This document shows positions 1 through 5,358 of a DNA stretch of 5,475 nt, piece after piece. A model generated the notes under the pieces. The model was not told where the DNA came from. It was given only the letters and a program-made list of their open reading frames with translations, and made no database searches. The stretch spans positions 1-5,475 of the forward strand of contig JABDJM010000133.1 in the NCBI GenBank assembly GCA_013002475.1. Direction: 5' to 3'. Numbering within the stretch: the first letter of the stretch is position 1; each line of letters begins with the position of its first letter. The position numbers and the translations under genes were made by a program. The DNA is from Saprospiraceae bacterium (lineage in GTDB: Bacteria > Bacteroidota > Bacteroidia > Chitinophagales > Saprospiraceae).

Positions 1-1148
1 TATTGGAGTTGGAGATCATCGAATTTGAAAAGATCATCGAAGCACGACATATAACCAGGTCTATAGAGAACCGGGCGGAAGAATTGACCGCCCAATCCAA
101 ACGAAGAAAAGAAGTTATCAGCAGCTCAGCAGAACTTAGTAATCTTGCTCTACGGCTTTACGGATTGTTTCTCAAATTTGGTCATGCCCGAAATGAAAAA
201 GATCTGGAATATGTCCAAAACTTTTTTGAGTCCAATCTCCCAGATGTCGACCTCGGCCGTTTGACCTTCTTCGAAAAGATCTATTATTATCAGGCCCATG
301 TCTGGTATTCACATATAGTCCAAAATTTCAGTCAGAATTTTCGATACAGCAGCAAGTGGGTGGATCTATTCCACGCCTATCCAAAGATGCGGGAGGCCGA
401 CCCTACTCTCTATCTGCTCGGGATGAACAACCTGATGACCTCTTGTTTTTTGACAGGGTATGAGAGTAAATTAAAATCTACTCTGGAAGAATTAGAACGA
501 TTCAGACAAGCCCATGAAAAGTCCCTGGATATAAATTCTGAAGTATTGGTGTTTCAATACTATTATACCGGCCTGATCAATCTTCATTTTACGCAAGGAA
601 CTTTCTCAGAAGGTATACAGATCATTCCCAAACTTGATGAGCTACTAAATCAATACTCTCGGTATTTGGATCAGCACCGGATACTTGTATTCTACTACAA
701 AATGGCTTGTTTATTTTTTGGTTCTGGCGATAATACGCGTGCGCTGGATTACCTGAATTTGATAATTAATCTAAAGGCAGGATCCTTGGGAGAAGACATC
801 CAATGCTTTGCCCGGTTCCTTCACCTGATCGCGCACTATGAGTTGGGGAATTATGCTCTTTTGGAATATTTGGTTAAATCAGTATACCGGTTTTTGGCAA
901 AAATGGAAGACCTGAACCAGGTCCAGTCTGAGGTTTTGAAATTTTTAAGGCAAACCCTTCATAAGGCTCCTCAGGATCTCAGAAGCTCTTTTATTGAACT
1001 CCGAGAAAGACTACAGCCCCTTGCAGAGGATGAAACGGAGAAACGATCCTTCCTTTATTTGGACATCCTGAGCTGGCTTGATTCGAAAATTGAGGATCGT
1101 CCCGTTCAGGATGTGATACGGGAAAAATACCTTGCTCGCAGACGATAA
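1..1148 (+). CDS. Hypothetical helical-repeat (TPR-like) protein, 5' end missing
   Basis: The reading frame is open from the window edge (first full codon at position 3) to TAA at 1146-1148, giving 381 residues. The first codon is TTG, but only two bases precede it, and the protein begins in the middle of a helix (LEIIEFEKIIEARH), so the real start very probably lies upstream. I recall similar proteins of unknown function in Bacteroidota with roughly another hundred N-terminal residues, but I cannot confirm this here. The sequence is predicted all-alpha and rich in Leu, Tyr and Phe, with charged helices. Residues about 229-256 (YYKMACLFFGSGDNTRALDYL) and 267-295 look like degenerate TPR units, and 185-215 may be another. 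There is no signal peptide, membrane segment or catalytic motif in the visible part, so a cytoplasmic scaffold or protein-binding role is only a guess. It is not obviously part of the aromatic operon: a possible terminator and a separate promoter lie between them. Confidence 0.8.
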   Translation, partial: LELEIIEFEKIIEARHITRSIENRAEELTAQSKRRKEVISSSAELSNLALRLYGLFLKFGHARNEKDLEYVQNFFESNLPDVDLGRLTFFEKIYYYQAHVWYSHIVQNFSQNFRYSSKWVDLFHAYPKMREADPTLYLLGMNNLMTSCFLTGYESKLKSTLEELERFRQAHEKSLDINSEVLVFQYYYTGLINLHFTQGTFSEGIQIIPKLDELLNQYSRYLDQHRILVFYYKMACLFFGSGDNTRALDYLNLIINLKAGSLGEDIQCFARFLHLIAHYELGNYALLEYLVKSVYRFLAKMEDLNQVQSEVLKFLRQTLHKAPQDLRSSFIELRERLQPLAEDETEKRSFLYLDILSWLDSKIEDRPVQDVIREKYLARRR

Positions 1149-1178
1149 ATGGGTGTTTTTCGAAGTATTCATTTTTTT
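1147..1178 (+). terminator. Possible intrinsic terminator of the upstream gene
   Basis: Bases 1147-1158 can pair with 1163-1174 around a UUCG loop at 1159-1162, and a run of seven T follows at 1172-1178. The 12-pair stem begins within the stop codon of the upstream gene. Four of the pairs are G-U wobbles and most of the rest are A-T, so the stem is weak despite the stable loop. The position just at the end of the gene and the T-run support a terminator; the poor stem argues for caution. Confidence 0.45.
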
Positions 1179-1187
1179 CGCAGGTCC

Positions 1188-1218
1188 TTGACAAATCCCA
1201 TGATAATGTTTACGTTTG
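1188..1218 (+). promoter_or_regulatory. Bacteroidota-type promoter of the aromatic operon
   Basis: TTGACA at 1188-1193 supplies a -33 element, and TACGTTTG at 1211-1218 is an exact match to the known Bacteroidota -7 consensus TAnnTTTG. Twenty bases separate TTG from the -7 element, within the usual range for this sigma factor. Transcription would start near 1224, about 13 bases before the leader peptide ATG at 1237, so the transcript would begin with a short untranslated stretch and go straight into the leader ORF, as expected for an attenuator. The start site is inferred, not shown. Confidence 0.7.
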
Positions 1219-1236
1219 TTTGAAATTGAAAACCTA

Positions 1237-1323
1237 ATGAAAGGTCACAGTATCAATTTGAACTCTTTTTATTTTGGATTTTACTTTTTTGGGCACCCAA
1301 TAAAGAGAACTCCGCTGCGATAA
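1237..1323 (+). CDS. Phe/Tyr-rich leader peptide of the aromatic operon attenuator
   Basis: A 28-codon ORF runs from ATG at 1237 to TAA at 1321-1323. It starts MKGHSINLNS, continues with FYFGFYFF at residues 11-18 (codons 1267-1290), and ends GHPIKRTPLR. Seven of those eight central codons are Phe (five, all TTT) or Tyr (TAT, TAC), which are the two end products of the operon downstream. Known Phe leaders such as enterobacterial PheL are likewise short, start near the promoter and carry a Phe run; mixed Phe and Tyr codons fit an operon with both pheA and tyrA. The peptide itself is expected to have no function: its translation senses charged tRNA-Phe and tRNA-Tyr. The stop codon lies 8 bases past the antiterminator arm at 1304-1313, so a ribosome finishing the peptide would cover that arm. 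There is no clear Shine-Dalgarno sequence, only an A-rich stretch before the ATG, as is common in Bacteroidota. A chance ORF is possible but unlikely given promoter, codons and hairpins together. Confidence 0.82.
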   Translation: MKGHSINLNSFYFGFYFFGHPIKRTPLR

Positions 1324-1380
1324 AAAAAAATCAAATACTGGGCAAAAAGGAGTTCTCTACGGGGAGCTCCTTTTTGTTTT
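1263..1380 (+). promoter_or_regulatory. Transcription attenuator with competing RNA hairpins
   Basis: Four segments form alternative pairings. Segment 2 (1304-1313, AGAGAACTCC) is a perfect 10-base complement of segment 3 (1349-1358, GGAGTTCTCT), forming an antiterminator. Segment 3 is also the 5' arm of the terminator with segment 4 (1362-1376). Segment 1 (CTCTTT at 1263-1268, with help from 1271-1277) can pair with AAAGAG at 1302-1307 and further back to 1297, giving a weaker bulged hairpin that hides segment 2. The control codons lie at 1267-1290. A ribosome stalled at the end of that run would leave segment 2 just free, favouring the antiterminator; one reaching the stop at 1321 would cover segment 2, favouring termination. 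The pairings are seen in the sequence; the switch is inferred from the enterobacterial phe and trp models. No T-box signature is present. Confidence 0.8.
1343..1380 (+). terminator. Intrinsic terminator of the attenuator, upstream of pheA
   Basis: Bases 1343-1357 pair with 1362-1376 in an uninterrupted 15-pair stem that has only two G-U wobbles (1353-1366 and 1356-1363). The loop is UACG closed by C-G, a member of the extra-stable UNCG tetraloop class. The T-rich tail is TTTTTGTTTT at 1371-1380, part of which lies in the stem. It ends 34 bases before the pheA ATG with no stop codon of a full-size gene nearby, so its role is to end leader transcripts early. Confidence 0.9.
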
Positions 1381-1414
1381 GACTAGTTCTGGGATGATAA
1401 AAATATAATTGCAA

Positions 1415-2269
1415 ATGGGATCTAATATCACAAGTCAGCTTCGAATCGCTATCCAGGGTATCCCTGGGGCCTTTCACGAAATTGCTGCAAGATCCTATTT
1501 CGAATCGGCGCAAATTGAGATCCGCCCATGCCCTACCTTTGAACAATTGATCTCTATTACCGAGGGGAACGGAGAAGCGGACATTGCAATTATGGCCATT
1601 GAAAACAGCATTGCCGGAAGCTTGATGAACAACTACCGGCTGCTTCAGGAAAGTTCCCTGTCAATCACTGGCGAAGTATTCCTTCGAATCCGTCACCAGC
1701 TATTGACACTGCCGGGTGAAAGTTTGGCTTCGCTTCGGGAGGTTCATTCACATCCAATGGCCATTGCCCAATGCAAAACCTTTTTCTCAAGACATCCACA
1801 TATACGGCTCATTGAATCCCAGGATACCGCCTTAAGTGCGCAGGAACTTAGCCAATATAAAATTGAGGGACGAGGGGCAATAGCCAGTAAGCTGGCCGCC
1901 AGCAATTATGACCTGCATATACTTGCGTCAAATATTGAAACCAATCATCAAAATTATACGCGATTTTTGATCCTTGAGCAATTACAGAGTGAGCCACTTG
2001 AGTTCAATAGGGTCAGTTTGTCCTTCAGCGTAAAACATGAAGTTGGTAGCTTGTTGAAGGTGCTCTCGGTTTTTGAATCCTTTGGTGCTAACCTGACAAA
2101 AATCCAGTCTACTCCCATCGTCGGTCAAAAATGGGAGTATTTGTTTTTCGCTGACTTTACTTTCAGATCAGGAGAGGTGCTACCCCAACTACTTGAAAAA
2201 ATAAAAAGATATACCACTAGTCTAAGATTACTTGGTAAATATCAAAAAGGGAATTACCATGAAAGTTGA
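1415..2269 (+). CDS. pheA: Prephenate dehydratase with C-terminal ACT domain
   Basis: This cytoplasmic enzyme converts prephenate to phenylpyruvate, releasing water and CO2, on the Phe branch. From the ATG at 1415 the protein has 284 residues, normal for a monofunctional dehydratase without a fused mutase. Family motifs appear in order: GIPGAF (15-20), AIENSIAGSL (61-70), SHPMAIAQC (112-120), DTA (137-139), AIAS (155-158) and NYTRF (180-184), whose Thr182 matches the catalytic Thr of the TRF motif. An ACT domain fills about 200-275, with GSLL at 211-214 in place of the usual GALV and TKIQSTP at 228-234 in place of ESRP. These are the Phe-binding segments in the family, so Phe feedback is likely. 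A TTG at 1409 is also in frame just after a stop codon, but ATG 1415 is preferred because it is the stronger start and adds nothing odd. The 3' end overlaps the aminotransferase by 11 bases. The gene lies just behind the attenuator, so its transcription should follow Phe/Tyr supply. Confidence 0.95.
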   Translation: MGSNITSQLRIAIQGIPGAFHEIAARSYFESAQIEIRPCPTFEQLISITEGNGEADIAIMAIENSIAGSLMNNYRLLQESSLSITGEVFLRIRHQLLTLPGESLASLREVHSHPMAIAQCKTFFSRHPHIRLIESQDTALSAQELSQYKIEGRGAIASKLAASNYDLHILASNIETNHQNYTRFLILEQLQSEPLEFNRVSLSFSVKHEVGSLLKVLSVFESFGANLTKIQSTPIVGQKWEYLFFADFTFRSGEVLPQLLEKIKRYTTSLRLLGKYQKGNYHES

Positions 2270-3431
2270 TCCGGCTTCAAGATTGGGTTCTGTTGAGGAA
2301 TACTACTTCTCCCGAAAGCTGCAGGAAATCGAACAGCTGAGGGAAGCCGGTGCGGACATTATTAACCTGGGGATCGGCTCTCCGGATTTATCTCCCCCAC
2401 CCCAAGTCATCACCAGCTTAAAGGAAAGCCTGGGCCTTCCGAACGTTCATAGGTACCAATCCTATCGTGGGGTACCGGAGCTGAGGTCGGCTTTTGCCAA
2501 CTGGTACCGGCGTTTTTATCAGGTGGAGTTAAAGGCGGAAACTGAGCTCCTTCCCCTCATCGGATCCAAAGAGGGAATCATGCACATTAGCATGGCATTT
2601 TTGAATCCGGGTGACCAGGTCCTGGTTCCAAATCCAGGATATCCGGCTTACTCAGCGGCTGCAAAATTAGCCGGCGCAGTGGTCCGTCCCTACTTGTTAA
2701 GGCCCGAATACGGTTGGCTTCCAGACATAGATCAAATTGAAAAGGAGGATCTAAGCGCAGTCAAGATTATGTGGATCAACAACCCACATATGCCTACCGG
2801 TGCACAAGCCGGCCCAGAAATATTTCAGCAGCTGGTAAGCTTTGCAAAACGCAACAACATTCTATTGGTCAATGACAATCCATATAGTTTTGTGCTAAGT
2901 AAAAAACCTACCAGTCTTATGCAAACGCCAGATGCCAAGGAGGTTGCTCTTGAACTAAATTCATTAAGCAAATCCCATCATATGGCAGGATGGCGTGTCG
3001 GAATGGTCTGTGGTTCCGCTGAAAAGATCAATACCATTTTGAGATTCAAAAGCAATATGGATTCAGGACAATTCCTGGGCATTCAAAAGGCAGCTATGGC
3101 AGCTTTGGACACGGACCAATCCTGGCATGACCAGCAAAATCAGATCTATTTAAGACGTAAAGGGATCGCAAAGAAAATATTTGATACTCTGAATTGCAAA
3201 ATAGAAAATGCTCAGGTCGGAATGTTCCTATGGGCAAGGATCCCTCAATCCTGGAAAAATGCCTATGATCTTTCTGATTTCATTTTAAAAGAAGCAGAGG
3301 TCTTTATTACTCCAGGAGGGATCTTTGGTGATAGGGGAGATAAGTATTTGCGAATTTCGCTTTGTAGTCCGGAGGAAGTTTTGGTTGAAGCCCTTGGAAG
3401 GATTGAAGCCCAAAAAATTGAAGAAGCATGA
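2259..3431 (+). CDS. PLP-dependent class I/II aminotransferase, probably aromatic
   Basis: This is a fold-type I PLP aminotransferase of 390 residues, a normal full length. Visible landmarks are GIGSPD (38-43), SYRG (68-71), SKEG (103-106), PNPGYPAY (124-131), NNPHMPTG (174-181, the NPxNPTG loop), DNPY (206-209, where Asp206 should contact the pyridine nitrogen and Tyr209 the PLP hydroxyl), SLSKS (235-239, Lys238 forming the Schiff base), GWRVG (244-248, phosphate Arg) and RISLC (365-369, Arg365 binding the substrate carboxylate). Overall it resembles the aspartate/LL-diaminopimelate aminotransferase group. Its place between pheA and tyrA suggests it transaminates phenylpyruvate and 4-hydroxyphenylpyruvate, or prephenate to arogenate; the sequence alone does not decide. 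The ATG at 2259 is chosen over an in-frame TTG at 2232 because it has an AAAAAGGG stretch 5' of it and gives a usual N terminus. It overlaps pheA by 11 bases and tyrA by 4. Confidence 0.9.
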   Translation: MKVDPASRLGSVEEYYFSRKLQEIEQLREAGADIINLGIGSPDLSPPPQVITSLKESLGLPNVHRYQSYRGVPELRSAFANWYRRFYQVELKAETELLPLIGSKEGIMHISMAFLNPGDQVLVPNPGYPAYSAAAKLAGAVVRPYLLRPEYGWLPDIDQIEKEDLSAVKIMWINNPHMPTGAQAGPEIFQQLVSFAKRNNILLVNDNPYSFVLSKKPTSLMQTPDAKEVALELNSLSKSHHMAGWRVGMVCGSAEKINTILRFKSNMDSGQFLGIQKAAMAALDTDQSWHDQQNQIYLRRKGIAKKIFDTLNCKIENAQVGMFLWARIPQSWKNAYDLSDFILKEAEVFITPGGIFGDRGDKYLRISLCSPEEVLVEALGRIEAQKIEEA

Positions 3432-4267
3432 AGGTATGTGTAATTGGTGTTGGTTTGATCGGAGGGTCTATGGCAATTGACCTGAAGGAGTCCGGCTATG
3501 CCACTGAAATTATTGGGGTTGACATCAAGCCTGATAATTTGGATAAGGCCCTGAGGCGAAGGATCATTGACCGGGCGCTTCCCATTGAAAGCGGGATTGC
3601 CGAAGCAGACATTATCCTGCTCACTGTCCCCATGGATGCTATGTTGCACCTGGCACCATTCGTCCTAAATCTGGTGGACCGGCAGACAGTGATAGAGGTG
3701 GGCTCAGCAAAGCAAAGATTGCTTAAATCCTTGGAGGACCACCCGCAGAGAAACCGAATGGTAGCGGCGCATCCGATGGCAGGTACAGAATTCTCTGGTC
3801 CGGAGGCGGCTTTGCCAAAGCTCTTTGAAAACAAGTCCTGCGTGTTGGTGGAAGAGGGGGCGACAGACCCCGATGCCTGGGTAAAAGGCCTCGAGGTTTT
3901 TGAAGCCTTGGGCATGCGCATCGTACAATATGATCCGGCAGCCCATGACCTGCATGCTGCCTACGTTTCTCATATTTCACATATAAGTTCATTTGCTTTA
4001 GCTCTTACCGTACTGGAAAAAGAGAAGGATGAAAAAAGCATTTTTGCAATGGCAGGAGGTGGGTTTTCCTCGACGGTGAGGCTGGCTAAGTCCAGTGCCT
4101 CTATGTGGGCTCCAATTTTTGAGCAAAACCGGGACAATGTTTTGGATGTTTTAGATGAACACATAAACTCACTTGCGAAATTTAGATCGTATCTGATCAA
4201 GAATGATTTTGAAGGTATTACTGAGTTGATTCAGAAGGCCAACCACATTAAAAAGATCTTAGGATGA
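3428..4267 (+). CDS. tyrA: Prephenate dehydrogenase (NAD-dependent, no ACT domain)
   Basis: It oxidatively decarboxylates prephenate to 4-hydroxyphenylpyruvate on the Tyr branch. The 279 residues form an N-terminal Rossmann domain with GVGLIGGS (7-14) and GVDIK (30-34), where Asp32 at the end of the second strand predicts NAD over NADP. The second part carries VGSAKQ (91-96), HPMAGTE (115-121, His115 matching the catalytic His of the family), SHISHIS (181-187) and the motif FSSTVRLAKSSASMW (213-227), whose Arg218 corresponds to the Arg that binds the substrate carboxylate. A helical dimerisation region follows. There is no ACT or fused chorismate mutase domain, so feedback by Tyr through an ACT domain is not expected. 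Arogenate as a substrate cannot be ruled out. Start and end both use ATGA overlaps, with the aminotransferase upstream and the DAHP synthase downstream, which points to translational coupling. Confidence 0.94.
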   Translation: MKVCVIGVGLIGGSMAIDLKESGYATEIIGVDIKPDNLDKALRRRIIDRALPIESGIAEADIILLTVPMDAMLHLAPFVLNLVDRQTVIEVGSAKQRLLKSLEDHPQRNRMVAAHPMAGTEFSGPEAALPKLFENKSCVLVEEGATDPDAWVKGLEVFEALGMRIVQYDPAAHDLHAAYVSHISHISSFALALTVLEKEKDEKSIFAMAGGGFSSTVRLAKSSASMWAPIFEQNRDNVLDVLDEHINSLAKFRSYLIKNDFEGITELIQKANHIKKILG

Positions 4268-5340
4268 CAAATTTGGAGTTTAAACCTTTGTACCCGGATT
4301 GGACCGGGAGACCCATAGTCATGGCAGGGCCCTGTAGTGCAGAGTCGGAGGAACAGGTTCTTGAAACGGCAAGAGCGCTAGCTTCTCAGAACATTCATTT
4401 GTTCCGTGCCGGGATCTGGAAACCCAGGACCAGACCCAACTCATTTGAAGGAGTTGGGAGCATTGGATTAAAATGGCTGAAAAAAGTAAAAGAAGAAACC
4501 GGATTAAAGGTCACTACTGAGGTTGCCAACCGGAACCATCTTTCCGAAGCCTTAAAATTTGGGGTCGATGTGATCTGGATCGGTGCCCGAACTACAGTCA
4601 ACCCTTTTTCGGTACAGGAAATCGCAGATGGACTGCAGGGCGTAGACATTCCTGTGCTTATAAAAAATCCTATCAATCCGGATCTGAATTTGTGGATCGG
4701 TGCCATCGAAAGGATCTACAAAGCAGGGATCCAGAGAATTGGAGTTGTGCACAGGGGTTTTTCACATTATGGGAATTCCCCTTTTCGAAATGAGCCTCGA
4801 TGGAGTATCCCTATTGAATTGATGAGGAGGTTCCCTGACCTGACCGTTATCTGTGATAACTCCCACATTTGTGGCAACAGACATATGCTAGGCGCAATTG
4901 CTCAACGTGCGATGGATCTCAACTATCATGGACTGATGACAGAGACGCATCCGAATCCGGATGAAGCCTGGAGTGATGCAAAACAGCAGATCACGCCGGA
5001 GGTTTTTGGAACGCTGATCGCAGATTTGAAGATCCGCGATGTTTCAAGCAGTGACGAATCCTTTTTAAATCACCTGGAGGATTTGCGACACCAGATTGAT
5101 CTGATCGATGATCAATTGCTCACTTACCTGGGTGTCAGAATGGAATTAGCAAGAAAGATCGGTGAATACAAAAAGGATAACTCCATTTCTATTCTTCAAC
5201 CTTCACGATGGAATGAAATTGTAGAAACTGCAGTGGAAAAAGGGAAAGGCAAAGGTCTCAGTGAGATCTTCATTGAGAAACTATTGACTGCCGTTCACCA
5301 GGAATCCATTAGTCAGCAAAACAAAGTAATGAACCAGTGA
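4264..5340 (+). CDS. Bifunctional DAHP synthase (type I-beta) / AroQ chorismate mutase
   Basis: The N-terminal part (about 1-258) condenses phosphoenolpyruvate and erythrose 4-phosphate to DAHP, the entry to the shikimate pathway. It shows AGPCSAES (21-28), KPRTRPNSF (53-61), IGART (107-111), KNP (134-136), HRG (163-165), DNSH (198-201) and TETHPNP (226-232). Predicted metal ligands are Cys24, His201, Glu227 and Asp238, with the spacing of the Thermotoga enzyme. The N terminus goes straight into the barrel, without the ferredoxin-like regulatory domain of that enzyme. After a linker, residues about 264-352 form an AroQ mutase (chorismate to prephenate). Arg275, Arg292, Lys303, Arg315, Ser348 and Gln352 align without gaps with Arg11, Arg28, Lys39, Arg51, Ser84 and Gln88 of the E. 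coli domain. Fusions in this order are known from Porphyromonas and Prevotella, where prephenate inhibits the synthase through the mutase domain; the same is likely here. The symbol varies (aroF, aroG, aroA), so none is given. It shares an ATGA overlap with tyrA. Confidence 0.95.
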   Translation: MTNLEFKPLYPDWTGRPIVMAGPCSAESEEQVLETARALASQNIHLFRAGIWKPRTRPNSFEGVGSIGLKWLKKVKEETGLKVTTEVANRNHLSEALKFGVDVIWIGARTTVNPFSVQEIADGLQGVDIPVLIKNPINPDLNLWIGAIERIYKAGIQRIGVVHRGFSHYGNSPFRNEPRWSIPIELMRRFPDLTVICDNSHICGNRHMLGAIAQRAMDLNYHGLMTETHPNPDEAWSDAKQQITPEVFGTLIADLKIRDVSSSDESFLNHLEDLRHQIDLIDDQLLTYLGVRMELARKIGEYKKDNSISILQPSRWNEIVETAVEKGKGKGLSEIFIEKLLTAVHQESISQQNKVMNQ

Positions 5341-5358
5341 TTTACTGGACGATCATTA
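5327..5358. terminator. Possible shared terminator hairpin between convergent genes
   Basis: TAATGA (5327-5332) can pair with TCATTA (5353-5358), and CCAGT (5334-5338) with ACTGG (5344-5348), with a lopsided internal loop (one base against four) between them. The structure covers the stop codons of both converging genes. Read on the - strand it is followed by ACTTTGTTTTG, a T-rich tract; on the + strand the tail is only mildly T-rich. It may end transcription from both sides, better for the - strand gene, but the broken stem makes this tentative. Confidence 0.4.

Noticed and set aside
1296..1342. Pseudoknot pairing CCCA (1296-1299) with TGGG (1339-1342)
   Set aside because: Only four pairs, crossing the antiterminator helix; likely chance.
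1224..1380. T-box or other amino acid riboswitch upstream of pheA
   Set aside because: No T-box consensus is present and the space is filled by a leader ORF and three simple competing arms.
1377..1411. A second promoter just before pheA (TTTTGAC near 1377 and TATAATTG at 1404-1411)
   Set aside because: The -7 element has one mismatch, the spacing is long and transcription would start at or after the ATG; the bases are better explained by the terminator tail and A/T-rich start region.
1409..1417. TTG at 1409 as the pheA start
   Set aside because: It is in frame but only two codons upstream of an ATG, which is the better start codon; the first motif follows either start equally.
991..1546. 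Two - strand open frames (991-1194 and 1331-1546) around the leader region
   Set aside because: They run across a terminator, the promoter or the pheA start, with no family resemblance; the + strand explanation accounts for the same bases.
2232..2258. TTG at 2232 as the aminotransferase start
   Set aside because: It would add nine residues encoded inside the pheA reading frame; ATG 2259 follows a purine-rich stretch and gives a usual N terminus.
3496..3921. A 141-codon open frame on the - strand inside tyrA, and similar - strand frames at 3263-3649, 3704-3992, 3970-4200 and 4395-4752
   Set aside because: They lie opposite genes with complete family motifs, show no recognisable domain, and overlap one another; they are shadows of the + strand coding.
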